From assembly GCA_025174535.1 (NCBI GenBank), contig JALBUN010000004.1, forward strand, positions 186,001-250,000: a DNA stretch of 64,000 nt. Direction: 5' to 3'. The notes under the pieces are model-generated. The model saw nothing but the letters and a program-made list of their open reading frames with translations. It was not told where the DNA came from and did not search any database. Position numbers and translations under genes: made by a program. The stretch's first letter is position 1. Each line of letters begins with the position of its first letter. Shown here piece after piece: positions 43,054-54,862 of this stretch. This stretch comes from Cantharellus purpuraceus. Its lineage: Eukaryota; Basidiomycota; Agaricomycetes; Cantharellales; Hydnaceae.

Positions 43054-43060
43054 GGTATTT

Positions 43061-44945
43061 TCATTGTATGTGCTTCATTTGGGCGCGGTGTTGTGCATTT
43101 TTACTTAACACTATCGCAGCTTGATTATCACATGACAAGACCGTTGCCCCCAATTCTGCAAAGAAGGTGCGTAGCCAGGCAATGTGTTGGCCAGCATTGC
43201 TGAGGCCTATATACTCAGATTTGATGGTGGAAAGGGCTACCATTGATTGATGTTTGCTCACCCACCCGATTGCCCCTCTATTGCTGATGAATACATAGCC
43301 AGAAGTGGATCATGAAGTGTCTGGGTCACCAGACCAGTCTGCATCAGTGTACCCATGGAAATTCATGTCAATAGATATGTTGGACCCATCGAATCTGAGT
43401 TCCATGTCATGTGTGCCTTTAAGGTATCTCAGACCTTGCTTCACCAGTTCCCAATGGCATGCCTTGGGGCTTGCGCTGTAATGTCCAAGTACTCCTACGA
43501 GAAACGTGATATCAGGGCGAGCCCCTTGCATCATGTACATGAGTGAGCCCACCATGCTTGCATACGAGACTGTTCTTCCCCCAATCTCCATCTCCATCAT
43601 TACGGAGTCCTCTTCTGTGCCACTTGCTGACAGCTTCACTGCAGTCCTCATTGGTGTCCACACGAGTTTGCACTCACTCATGCCACATCATTCCAGAACT
43701 GAGTCAATGTACTGGCGCTGTGTCAGGGAGATGGTGTGTAGTCTTCTGTCCCTTTTGATTTTGATTCCAAGTATGTACAAAGCTGGCCCTAGGTCACACA
43801 TTTTTAAAGCTGCCAACAGCTTTATCTTCATTTCTTTCATGAAACAATGCATTGATGTCACCAACAATAGGTCATTGACGTAAACCACAAGGAAGCATGT
43901 GCTCCCTGCCTCATCTTGAACACATATAGGCATGTCTCTGCATTCAACCTTGTGAAGCCTATGTCGCTGAGCTTGGCATCCAGCATTCAGTTCCATGTCC
44001 TTCCAGCTTGTTTCAGGCCATACAGAGACCGCTTGAGTCGCCAACAGTGTCCTGATGGGATTGGCATGCCATCTGGAGGCTTCAGGTAGATCTCTTCCTC
44101 TAGTTTTCCATTTAGGTAGGCTGTGGCCACATCCATCTGATCTAGTTCTAAATTGTACTTTGCAGCAAGTGCGATGATTATGTGGATTGATTCCAAGTTT
44201 GCTACGGGGGTGAAGACCTCCTGGTAGTCTATTCCTTCTCTGTGTGAAGCCTTGGGCGACAATTCAGAGCTTGTGCCAATCAATGTTTCCATTTCCATCC
44301 AATTTGACACACATTACTGGTTTGGAGGTAATTGGTGTCACCCCTTTAGGTATAGGTACGATGTCATACACATCGTTGTCGGCCAGGCTTTGCAGTTCCT
44401 CATTGAGTGCAGGTTTCCAAAACTTTGCACATGGACCTGACAGCGCTTCTTTCAGCATTGAGGGGATTCTGACCCCTCGCAGTCCAGTGTTTGCAATATC
44501 AACAAAGTGGATTTCATCGTTGTCTGCACCGCTGAGTTGCTCTGGTTGAGGATTTGGTTCGTCCTGCTCATTTTCTGCTTCATTGGCTGCAGAGGTCCTC
44601 AATTGATGCCTTTCCTGCAGTTGCTGTTCATGTGCTTCTCACGCCCTCTCATAATCTCTGTTGTGGTCTGCCCAGTGTGATACTCTGGTGGACCTGCAGG
44701 CTCCTTCAACTCGCGATGTAGGTTGAGAATGTGGGGTGCCAGCATCTGCGCTTCCTGGCAAGATATCTTGGGCATGTGAGCTTGGTATGGAGTCCTCTGC
44801 AAGGTTTGTGCTTCCACTGCCTCTGATGCTCGGTCACATTCAGCTGTGCCTCCTACTGCCATTATATGGTGGTTCACATGTTGTTCACGGGCCATGGTGG
44901 TTTTGACTGCCATGTTGCTGGGGTGGTTTGGCCAGAGCATGTGCT
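43061..44945 (-). pseudogene. D: Copia reverse transcriptase and RNase H
   Basis: Minus strand: a linker, then reverse transcriptase (VDVxxAYLNG-type motif present as MDVATAYLNGKLEEE; LKRSLYGLKQAGRTWN), with the catalytic YVDD changed to YVND, then RNase H (GYTDADWSGD, STIKSEYIGLSNA, CDNQAAIVLSKN). Frame changes occur near 44,000, 43,690 and 43,300. The Asp-to-Asn change alone would abolish activity. Confidence 0.85.
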
Positions 44946-44957
44946 CCCACTTGCTCT

Positions 44958-46384
44958 TGTATGGGAACCACCTTTTCCCTATCAAATTCCATTTATGCAG
45001 CACCAATGTGCTATTCTTTGCTTTTCCATTCCTAAATATCAGCATATATTTGGTGCTTGTACCTGGAATGGACTTATTCAAATATTCTCTATTTTTCCAT
45101 ATTTTTCCGGGAATATTCCATGCAGAACTCGGCCCAGAATGATTTATTTCTGCTGTGCTACAGTTGTGGACCCATAGGTGCCCACAAACCTTTGCACAGC
45201 CGGCTATCCACCTTTGGACCAGGCATTTGGCCTGAATTCAAGCTCAGATGTCTCTGATCAATAAATATTCTCTAACTTGACAACCACAGCCTCTCAGGGC
45301 ACTATTTTCCATGCAGATCATCACATGAGATGAGGCTATCCATGGCTGTCCAAACCAGTGCAGAAAACAGGGTGGACACCCTTCTTTTTGCCTGATCAGT
45401 GCCTAGTTCAGGGATCAAATCAGCTGATGGGTGATCAAATCAGCTGATTGCCTTGGAATATTCTACCCCTTTCCATAACATTCTAGCTGTTTCCTTCTAT
45501 TATTAGATAGAATTTTCCAGAACCATTATTCAGCTCCTGATCAGTGTTAGTCCAGTGATCAGAACCTGTGATTGGCTTGGAATATTCTACCCCTTTCTTC
45601 CACCTTCCACAACCTTCCAGTAGTTTCCATCTATTAATAGGTAGAATATTCCAGAACCATTAGTCAGCCCCTGTAAATACAATATATAAGGAGGCCATTC
45701 TGCCTCTGAAATAGTAACATATCCTACCCATCTTCTGCACACCAGTGTGACTAGAGTGACATACAGTGTCATCCTCTATATCTCAGTAACTGTTGATTGT
45801 CCACTTCAAGGGTCGCTTACAGTTGTGTAACTGTACTTGATTGCACTCGAAGTAGTGATATTCCTGCTTTGGGCATGAGTGTAGTATCTGCCTCATGTGA
45901 CTATGAATCTACAGGGTGAGATTGTCTGTCGATAGTCCTGCCATTAGTGCTCTTGTTTAAGTAACTAGTGTGTACTGCCTTTGCAGAGCATTAGAAGCTT
46001 GAACTTGTGTGAAGCAGTTGCTAGACTACTTCACACATCACTGTTACCTGCTTCTGAGTGCCACTGGTTGGACGGTTGGATTCATCCACCTACTTCCTTT
46101 AGCCTCTAAGTGCATTCCCCTCTTTTTGGAATATCTGGACCCCTAAGCATCCGTGAACTCTAGACTCTGGAAGTCTCATTCATTTCTTGCTGCTAAGAAA
46201 CGTATTACTTTTCTGCATATAGTCTGCATTGACCAATATAAAGGATTGTAACCAAAGTACAAACGTTAAATCGTTTCTGGAGTTGTGCTGCAGCAGGGTT
46301 TGATATTCTTCTCAGCTGTTCATTCATGGAATTGTGGTGATTTAGAGTTTGCCCTAACACCATAATTTTGCAGGTTCTAAAACA
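44958..46384 (+). mobile_element. F2: solo LTR inside the Copia relic
   Basis: F2 is a 1,427-bp copy of the F LTR, TGTATGGGAACC...TTCTAAAACA, flanked by GCTCT (44,953-44,957 and 46,385-46,389). It shows the uninterrupted form of F1, without E, so the sequence around 45,550-45,560 is the E target. A TATA-like AATATATAAGGAGG is at about 45,681-45,694. There is no convincing ORF. Confidence 0.9.
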
Positions 46385-46389
46385 GCTCT

Positions 46390-47500
46390 TGTACTCCTCC
46401 TTTTGGTCTTGGAGGCTTTCAGGTGGTAACCCTTCTTCGTCAAATGTCACGTGTCGGCTATGGAATATCCTGTGGGTCTCAAGGTCCAGTAGTTTATAGG
46501 CTTTCTTCCTGAGTGTGTAGCCGAGCATTACACTCTTCCTGCCTCTTCTGCTGAACTTCCCAACCTGTTTCTCTTTAGGAATCAGTGCATATGCTATGCA
46601 GCCAAATGGGCGGAAGAAGGTACAATCAACTTTCCATTTGAAGAGTTTCTCATATGGGGATTTTCCATGTATTCCAGATGCTGGGCTTCGGCCAATTAGG
46701 TAACACGCTGTCAGCATGGCTTCTGGCCAGAAGTCTTTTTGGAGCTTTGATTCAATCAATATAGTGATACCTTGTTCACCAGTGATGAGTTCATGTGCTC
46801 TGCAAGTCCATTTGACTCAGGTGCTGCACCTCACTAATACCAGTGTCTGAGATTTTGGAGACAGAGTATGACTTAGATAGTTAGGATCGGACTTAGGGAC
46901 TAGGCATGATTCATTACACCTTCAGTGCATAAATGCCTTTCAAATTCATGGCTGCAGTATTCACCTCCACCATCTGTGTGTAGGAAGTCAACAAAGTTTT
47001 GTGAGAAGTGAACCTGACTGATCTCTTGGTTGAAGAATGCCTGTACGTCATTTTTCCATCAGTTGTAGATGACTTGTGCCTCAGCTTTTCTTTTCATGAA
47101 GTAGACCCATGGGAAGCGACTGTATTTGCAGATGAAGGTGATCCAGTATCGGTGCCCACTTTGGGATGCAGGTGTGATGGGTCCGCCAACATCAGAGTGT
47201 ATGATCTGGAGTGGGCGCTTTGCATTCCTGTGTGTTGAGGGTTTGAACAGCAGCTTTTTGGCCTTTCCAAGAGCATATGGCTCACAGAATTCAACATCTC
47301 CAGTGATTGCTTTTACGTCTCATAGTTGGCCTTGTTTCACCATGCATTTCAGCCATCCAATCCCAATGTGTCCCATGCATCTGTGTAGGACATTTATGTC
47401 AATTGAGAGATTTGCATGCTCTGCATGAATTACTGGGGTCACATTGAGGTGATAGAGTCCTCATCTGTGTGATGCATTCATTACCGAAGTTTGCCCTCTT
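46390..47500 (-). pseudogene. D: Copia integrase
   Basis: Minus strand: the finger region (HRCMGHIGIGWLK), catalytic Asp in IIHSDVGGP (about 47,190), Asp in LHTDGGGEYCS (about 46,960), then Glu in PESNGLAEHMN (about 46,800). It continues with a downstream segment typical of Copia (SPASGIHGKSPYEKLF, FRPFGCIAYALIP, KSVMLGYTLRKKAYKLLD). A 100-bp piece of Gypsy LTR interrupts it between the second Asp and the Glu. Stops are present. Confidence 0.82.
46814..46912 (-). repeat. Gypsy LTR fragment inside the Copia integrase
   Basis: About 100 bp match the middle of the A/B LTR (CTCACTAATACCAGTGTC through GGACTAGGCATGATTC), in the same plus-strand orientation as the B LTRs. No LTR ends and no clear target duplication are seen, so it is a piece rather than a full insertion. 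Confidence 0.75.
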
Positions 47501-47501
47501 T

Positions 47502-48656
47502 TTACATGGCACACTTGGTGCATTTGACTGAGAGGCCAGCATGATCTAGTTTGTTGACAGAGACCAGTGATAGGGAGAAGCTTGGAACTAGGAGAACATT
47601 AGACAGAAAGATATTGTATGTCTCCCCATGGACTTTGCTTGTGAGTTGCACATTTCCAGTTCTGATGGCTTTGACTGAGGAATTATCACTGAAGTACACC
47701 GTGCGTGGCGGTTGGATAGGCTTGTAGTTGCCTGGGATGATCCATTCTCGGTGAGGTACCATGTGTGCAGATGCTCCTGAGTCTATCAGAATGTCTCGTT
47801 TAGTGTGCACAGGTTCAGATGCAAAGTAAGTGAGAATACATTTCTTTTGGCTTCTGGACATGTTTACATTTGCAAGCTGCGCATGCTCATCATCTGAGCT
47901 GTCTGAGGAGGATGAAGAGGGGTGAGAACTGTCACTACCGTCAGTGGTCTCTTCTGCCTTGTGCACCTTCTCACACTTGCTTTTCTTTCCCCCTTTTTTC
48001 TTCTCCTTTTTACTCTTCTTTTCTTTTCTTGTCTTTTCTTGGCCTTTTAAGGTCCTGCATTTGCTCATTGAGTGTGTGCAGTCACCATGCAGACTGCAGT
48101 GTTTGCTCTTGCTGGCCTTTTGGGCCTTGAGGGCAGATTTGGAGTTTGTTGATGCGAGGCTGCTGCCCAGACATGTCACCTCAGCAGTGAGACGTGATTC
48201 TACTGTGGTGAACGAGAGTTTCGTGTCAGGTGCCAGGGAGTTCAGTACTGATGATTTGAACATTTCCCATGTCACATTGGATGGGAGGGAGTGCAGGAGG
48301 AGAAATGCAAGGAATTCATCGTCGATCCCCTTCTTCATCGCGGTGAGTTGATGGTTTGCTGATCGGATTGTGGCTATGTGTGCGTCTATCTGGGATGTCC
48401 CATCCCGTCGTGCATTCATTAACTTGACATAGGTATAGAAAGCATTTATTCCAACATTGGTCTTTTCATGGGGTTCAATGATGCAGTTCAGAAGCTTGTT
48501 GGATGTATCTTCACTGTGGACTTCAAGGTGGTCGCAGGTGTGTTCAGTGATGATGCCATGTGCTTTTGCATCACATAATTCCCAGCTATCACCTGTGGAG
48601 GGTGAGGGAGTGGCTGTTTCCACTGTTGCTGCTGCTTTCAGCTTCTGTTCAGATCT
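47502..48656 (-). pseudogene. D: Copia gag and protease
   Basis: Minus strand, one long open frame of about 385 residues. It contains the Gag region (FYTYVKLMNARRDGTSQID, LLLHSLPSNVTWEMF), a cysteine/histidine finger HCSLHGDCTHSMSKC, a Lys-rich then Ser/Asp-rich linker, and a protease with ILIDSGASAHM followed by the Gag-pre-integrase segment. It lacks the first 35 or so codons, which can be seen in the fragment at 30,582-31,167. The apparent start MFMER belongs to the adjoining sequence. Confidence 0.82.
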
Positions 48657-48671
48657 TTCCATAAACATGTC

Positions 48672-50150
48672 CTGACGCCAGACTATGAAGGGAGACCATT
48701 GCTCTTCTCAACGCCGAAAGTATAACGATTTGTTTACTGTTACACACATACTGACTACATAACATATTCCCAGTTATCCTTATACTTCGGGTGATTATCT
48801 CCTCGTGGATCTGTGGTCACCGTCTACAGCCTTATATTTCGCAGATATATGCAGTTTATGACCGACATCGAGGACTGCTTCTCGGATTAATCACCCTCCT
48901 GCTGACGTCGGCCATGAGCTCTCTGATTATTGCTATTAGAGGGATCCCAGCTCTTCAGAGTAAAACACACACACGTTATATTGACTTCAGAATCTGACAC
49001 AAGAGAATTAGTGACACTGGCGGTAACCGGTTTGTTGGGATGCCAATACAGTTTGCATCCACCCCGTTACTTTCTCCTTTGGATCCCCCCACTTATCTTG
49101 GAGACAATTCTTATGTATCTCATGATGTACAAGTGCTGGGAGATTTACAGGTACAAGTCAGGCTCCAAGCCGTTGCATTTGATGCTTAGAGACAGGTATG
49201 TTCGGTCGAGTGCTTGAGTCACTAGCACTGACACTGCATAGTGTTTACTACTTTTTGATGTAGGAGCCCGTGTCTTCATTCCTCCGTCCTTAATCAGTAT
49301 TAACAGTATATTCCTAGCTCTACTAGCGAACTGTATTCTTTGGGCTCTGCCGGCCAAACTACATATAGCATCCGAAATCGGTCTGGGGTGAGTGTACCGT
49401 TTGATGCGTTATGTGCTCGTTCAGCGGATTAATGCACGCTACTCTAGCTGGACAATTGCTGTACCTTGTACGGTGGGGAGCCGTCTGCTTCTCAACATGC
49501 GTGAGAGATATTTCGAGGAAAGAACAATAGTCCTGTTAATAAGCAGCGGAGAATATCAACAAGAGATGCAATCATGAGTGCTGTTTGTAATACATAAAAA
49601 TACCATCATTTTATTGGGCGTAGCACGATACTTCGTATGTACGCTTCGTAAGCTATGGCTGAGTGCGCATGGCTTGTTATGCCACTTTGACACGAGTCTC
49701 CGAAGAGAGCGTCGCAGAGAAGAAGTGGTACGCTGTGTCCCAGGAAGTGGGTGGGTGGAGCTGAACGAGAGCGGCTGATAGAACTATTCAGGTCTCAATT
49801 CCACTATAAGCCATTTGACTGATTAACGAGCTTTTGATTTATCATTAATTCATCCTGCGTTTACGCCTCGGTGCCCATCCAAGCTGCATCCAATTCATAA
49901 CGTCATTGAGTCGGTGGTAGTAATTGCTTCAACTGGGAGCGGCCTGGTCATTGTTCTCTATGGTCATAAAGTCCTCGAGCATACGTAGATCGAAAGTACG
50001 AAGACACCAGGTTTGCATGCGGCGCAGGTGCATATTTCTAAAGACGTAAGAAATGCCTCAATGTATGACGTCACCCCCTCATGCCATGACACATTAACCG
50101 ATTGCCGTCAGTGTCTGCCATATTCCTGGAAACTGACGGGGATGGTCAAG
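48672..50150 (+). repeat. Segmental duplication, copy 1
   Basis: From CTGACGCCA at 48,672 this stretch matches 52,746-54,775 across exons, introns and 3' flank (for example ACTTCGGGTGATTA, GACACGAGTCTCCGAAGAGAGC, and the block around 50,030-50,130 against 54,645-54,760). Copy 2 holds about 500 bp not found in copy 1. Divergence is moderate, so the duplication is not very recent. Confidence 0.8.
48787..49577 (+). pseudogene. DUF6533-family membrane protein, 5'-truncated copy
   Basis: This is the 3' part of a gene like that at 52,005. It contains SQIYAVYDRHRGLLLGLITLLL (a transmembrane helix), WIPPLILETILMYLMMYKC (a second helix), LHLMLRDR, then LISINSIFLALLANCILWALP (a third helix), and at the end GSRLLLNMRERYFEE, the typical C-terminal motif. 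It lacks the N-terminal exons with the WxxLxTFDxE region; the Copia relic D directly precedes it. A frame step at the intron near 49,200 is unresolved, as in copy 2. Confidence 0.68.
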
Positions 50151-52004
50151 AGAGATGTGCTCAAGATGTGCGCACCTGGAGTGGGGGCGATGGGTTTCAT
50201 CCGTATGGCTGAGATTCAACAGTGTATAGGACGACAGCAATCTTCACCTTGAAGAATAAGATGTACTGAGAGTGAAGAGAGGGGCTGCGCGGTTACTTAT
50301 TGCTACCTCATCACGAGACAGGGCATATTGATGGCATTTTGGGAGAGCCTGCACCTGCACGACGTTGACTGTGAGGAACACTGACCTAGACACATCATCG
50401 ACCATAGGGCCTGGCATGTATCACGTGCAGGTACGTCCGTACATCCGTACACGCATCGAGAGTAAACACAAGCGTTCAGACCCGCGCGTGATGGTTCTTC
50501 AACACTGCCAGCATCCTCCGCTTCCAACGTCAACTCTCCTTCGGACATTAAGAAAGGCGGCGGTAGAAAATACTGTTACTTAGATCACCTGCACCCTCGC
50601 AAAGAAAGAACATTGCTAATGGGTCAATCGGATTATCAAGACAAGTAACCAAGCAAACTGGCGGAGTGAATACAACACCGGGACTACGTCATGGCGGGAC
50701 CTGAGCTGAGCATTGATGTTGCTTGTTCGATTGATTGAATTTCTCCGTTCTTCCTGTTGAAAGCAATGAGATTTGAACAGGTATCAGTCTTGACGAGACT
50801 TGGGAACGACACATGGGGAGTGAATTGGATTGAACATTGCCCAAGAAATGTATGAGAAAGACCGATTAGTGCGTCGTCGGTAGGAGTGAAAAAGACTACC
50901 ATTTATTACTAATAACTTGAAAGCCTCAGTGGCAAGGTCCATGCGGTGGCGGCTACGCTCATGCTTTGTTGAAGTGTTATGACCCACTTCGGTTTTCGTC
51001 AAGTCTCGGTTGTGGTAGAAACACTGTACAAACACCGCTGTGGGCGCATATGTACCACTCGTTAGAGCGTATACGAACAGAAACTCGACTTGATTCTCTA
51101 CACATCTTCTTATAGAATGATCACATAAAATATCAGATGAAGAATTCCCCCCGGATATTATCACGGTGAGTGATACTCCGTTCAATAGGATCTACTCCTC
51201 TCCTCCTTTCGATTCCTCTATTTATTCTCTGGCCAATAATAGAGTTTGGGAGGGATGATATACATTCCAAGCTATATTTTACAATAAAGGTGTGCACATT
51301 GGTTTGAAAAATGTCAGGGGTCGAGTAGATCAGCATGTGATTATTGAATGTAGGGATGTTAATAACATTCTTGGTATGTGCAGGTGGATTATGGATACTG
51401 TGAAGCTGGAAACACAAATTAAAACCCTCCGCTAGCTTCCGTGAATCACTATGGATGGTCAGGGAAAGAAACCATGCGGATGGTAAGTGACGTGGATCAC
51501 AAATGCAGAGCGTTCTTCGATTCTTGGTACACCCTGAGGAAAAGTGATGAGCGTCTATATACCGCCTGGTGTCTAACTCACCACTTTGCATCGGCATTGG
51601 GAGTGCAGACGTGATTAAAGGGTCACTTCAACTGGGATCAGTATGGTCATGATCTCAGTCATCATCCAAGAAAGGGTGCCACAGCACTTGCCTCAACCTG
51701 CAATCTGGTCTCGGATCATAGTTTCCATGGGACAAGAGACAACCTCCGGATAACGTTTTGGAAATCTTGAAATCAATCAGTCGATCATCGCATGTTTGCT
51801 GCATCTGATATTCTATAATCGATGAAATTTTTCTTTACTCATGATGCTGGTAGCAAATGGGAACCTTCCGCACTCCATAACGAATCTTTATTGAGCTGCC
51901 TTGCCAACTGCGCAGCGACGATCACTCCTGGCAAGTGTTATATATCATGAGCAGCTAGTCAAGAATGTTTTCTCGACCTTCCGAAACCCAATCCCCTCTC
52001 GAAA
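49578..52004. other. No gene recognised between the DUF6533 copies
   Basis: Up to about 50,150 this is the 3' flank of the duplication. Beyond it I see only short ORFs; a 154-residue frame on the minus strand (51,133-51,597) has no recognisable motif and unremarkable composition. Confidence 0.45.
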
Positions 52005-53655
52005 ATGGATTCCAATATACCTTATGTCGCCAGCTGTGAGTGTCCATTTCAACCTCTCCTTAATACTACTACATGCCTACAGATGAATCCACAAAGTATG
52101 GAATGATAGCGACGCTTGTGGTGGTTCTATATGACTACGGTAAGCTTTCAATGAGCATTATGTTTGATGTTTTAGCTGACGAGGACTCTTCCGGAAGCAC
52201 TTACCTTTGATACCGAGGCATGTGCCCTCTCGACTGACGAAGCAATGACGTTGACATGCCTCGCCACAGGTTGAATTCGTATGGACACGCCGTTGGTCCT
52301 TCGGAAAGGCCCTTTTCTTATTCGTATGTACCGCGTCTGATCATCTTAATTTGATGATACCGATTACATCTCAGAATCGCTATTTTGGAATATTTTCACT
52401 TATTTCACTCACGATCGGTATGTTCTAATCTTTCTTCCACAGACCTGTGGCTCATAGAATACTAACGTTACTGTAACAATGGTCCTACAATTAGTGTGGG
52501 CGCTGCAGTATCCTCTATCATTCGAGGTGAGACTCAGATCATTGTATAGAGTTTGTCTAATATTTTTCAAGTTGTATGTATTGCAGTTATTTCAGAGATC
52601 ACATATGTGCTTAGACGGCTTTATGCACAAGTTGCTGGAGGTTTGGCCACTGGGAAGCTGTATTGTATGTCAGAAGAGCTCCTTAGAAGACTGGGGAAAA
52701 CCTCATGGCTTTGGCCGAGGTTTCCCCCAGTCTATTTCAGAACCATAACCTGACGCCATAATATGAAGGGAGACCATTGCTATTTCTAATGCCGAAAGTA
52801 TCACGATTTGTTGATGATACATATATGCACTGATTACATGATATGCTCTAGTTATTCTTATACTTCGGGTGATTACCTCCTCATGGATCGCTGGTGACGG
52901 TCTGCAGTCTTACTCTCTTTCTCAGATCCACGCAGTTTATAACCGACACCGAGGGCTGCTTCTCGTATTAATCGTCCTCCTACTGGCGGAAATCCTGAAC
53001 TCTCTGGTTATTGCAATCAGAGGAATTTCAAACACATACCCTGTATCGACTTCGGAATCTGACACAAGACAATCAGAGAAACTGGAGAACATGACTGGTT
53101 TATTGGGATGCCAATACCGCTCACTTCCACATGATTACTTTTTCATTTGGATCCCCCCACTTATCTTAGAGACAATTCTTATGTCTCTCATGATGTACGA
53201 AGGCTGGAAGATTTACAAGAGCAAAACAGGCTCCAAACTATTACATTTGATCATTAGAGACAGGTATGTTTAGTGCAGCGCCTGCTGGCACTAGTGTTGA
53301 TATTGCATAGTCTGTATTATTTTTTGGTGTAGGACGTCGTATCCCCACCGCTCCGTCCTTGCTAACTTTTATCAGCATGATTCTAGCTCTATTAGCCAAT
53401 AGCATTGTTTGGGCTCTGCCCGCCGAACTACATGTACCGTACGGAATTGCTATAGGGTGAGTTTACCGTTTGATGTGTTCTGTGTTCGCTTAATAGATTA
53501 ACGCATGCTACTCTAGCTGGACAGTTGCTATACCTTGTGCAGCGGGAAGTCGTCTTCTTCTCAACATTCGAGAGAGATATTTCAAGGAAAGGACAATAGT
53601 CCTGTCAATAAGCAGTGGAGAATATTACCAAGGGATGCAAGAGATGCAATTATGA
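52005..53655 (+). CDS. DUF6533-family membrane protein
   Basis: A multi-pass membrane protein family of unknown function that is expanded in mushroom-forming fungi. Exons I can support: 52005-52035, 52083-52139, 52198-52217, 52270-52323, from 52375, then a long exon around 52,869-53,266, and 3' exons to the stop at 53,653-53,655. The first five encode MDSNIPYVASYESTKYG, then the signature YALTFDTEVEFVW..RWSFGKALFLFNRYFG. The long exon has AVYNRHRGLLLVLIVLLLAE and IPPLILETILMSLMMYEG (helices). The last has GSRLLLNIRERYFKE. The intron 52,218-52,269 is GC-AG. Between about 52,418 and 52,860 the structure is unclear, and the junction after LIIRDR is off by one base in my model, in both copies. 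It may be a working gene with an unusual splice or a decaying one. Confidence 0.62.
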
Positions 53656-54775
53656 GTGCTTTTTTGTAATACATAAAATATTACATTGGTCGTAGTACGA
53701 TACTTCGTATGTACGCTTTGTAAGCTATGGATGAGTGCGCATACAGGGGCTTGCAGTTATGCCACTTTGACACGAGTCTCCGAAGAGAGCATCGCGTAAG
53801 AGAGGACGTGGTACACTGTGTGCCAGGAAGTGCGTGGGGCTTGTGAAGCTGAATGCGAGCCGTGGCTGCTGTTCGGCTTCGGGCTCTGCCTTCCGCCTCC
53901 ATTCCACTATGCCATTTGACTGATTGACGAGCTTCGGATTCATCATTGATTCATCCTGCGTCTACGTCTCGGTGCCCATCCAGGTTGCGTCCAATTCACG
54001 ATGTCACTGAATCGGTGGTAGTAGTTGCTTCAACTGGGAGCAGCCTGGTCATTGTGCTTGGTCATATATTCCACGAGTCCATCAGCCCGCTCACTGCTGT
54101 GAGTATGTGCACCACGCACGCCTTAGTTAAGTAGGTGAAGAAGGACGGGTAAAATCCCCTCGAATAGCGGATGGACGTCAATATCGAGTCAGCGTACCGT
54201 TGCATCCAGCATGACTCACAAGAGAACAAGATAGATCTCAGGATCTCGAGGGCTGACAATTTTCATCACCATGGAGGTCGATCATTTTCGACATGGTAGG
54301 ATCAGTAGCATATGGAATGATTACCAGCGTAGTGGACCTTACGACAGTGAGAACGTGTAACACTTAAATTTAAAACAGCAACTGAGATACACCATTTCAT
54401 GGTTGGATAAAAAATATAGAAGAAATCAAAATGATTTTATCACTAAGCTGGGGAATTTCTTCGGAGGTCTCAGCTCAGCGAGCCTATGATTGAAATTTCA
54501 GTAGTCGATCGAACTCGTGAAAATGATTCTCGTTTCACTCGCCGCCCCACCATGAAGTGAATCTCCAATTGGCAGTTTATTTATATCGTTAAAATGGTAC
54601 ATCAGAGAGTCTAGTGGCATACGTACAAAGTACGAAGAGATGCGGCGCAGATGTATATTCCTAAACGCGTCGAAACAAATGCCTCAATGTATGACATCAC
54701 CTCACGCCATGGCACGTTAATCGGTTACCGTCAATGTCCGCCATATCCCTGGAAACTGACCGATAACAGGCTGGG
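52746..54775 (+). repeat. Segmental duplication, copy 2
   Basis: Partner of 48,672-50,150. It begins CTGACGCCATAATATG, two bases from the same point as copy 1, and includes the DUF6533 3' exons and 3' flank. The extra 54,070-54,600 is unique to this copy and holds no recognisable gene. Confidence 0.78.
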
Positions 54776-54862
54776 TGATCTCACGCCGAAATGCTGATGC
54801 ACTCTACTTAGTTGTTGTGTCTAGGAATGCGTGAAATGTGACATACTGTGCAGTCTTCCAGT

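Larger units (their letters stand above)
43054..48656 (-). mobile_element. Element D: Copia relic
   Basis: A minus-strand Ty1/Copia internal region in the normal order gag, protease, integrase, reverse transcriptase, RNase H (right to left), without LTRs at either end. It is cut at about 48,656 after the codons for RSEQ, where host sequence of the DUF6533 duplication begins, and at about 43,054 at the junction with C. F2 (44,958-46,384) and a 100-bp Gypsy LTR piece (46,814-46,912) lie inside it. Confidence 0.85.

Noticed and set aside
44949..44962. F as a Mutator-like DNA element with a 9-bp duplication
   Set aside because: At F2 nine bases could be read as duplicated, but F1 and F3 show clear 5-bp duplications and TG...CA ends; the extra four bases at F2 are chance identity with the TGTA of F.
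102..48656. Classical RIP as the cause of the stops
   Set aside because: The changes I could compare are at CpG, which fits deamination of methylated C as well as a basidiomycete RIP-like process; a context count is needed to choose.
51133..51597. 154-residue ORF on the minus strand
   Set aside because: No motif, no supporting splice pattern and no recognisable relative; kept only as unassigned sequence.
52418..52442. A 25-nt intron in the DUF6533 gene
   Set aside because: It has GT and AG ends but is too short for splicing; the structure of this part is left open.
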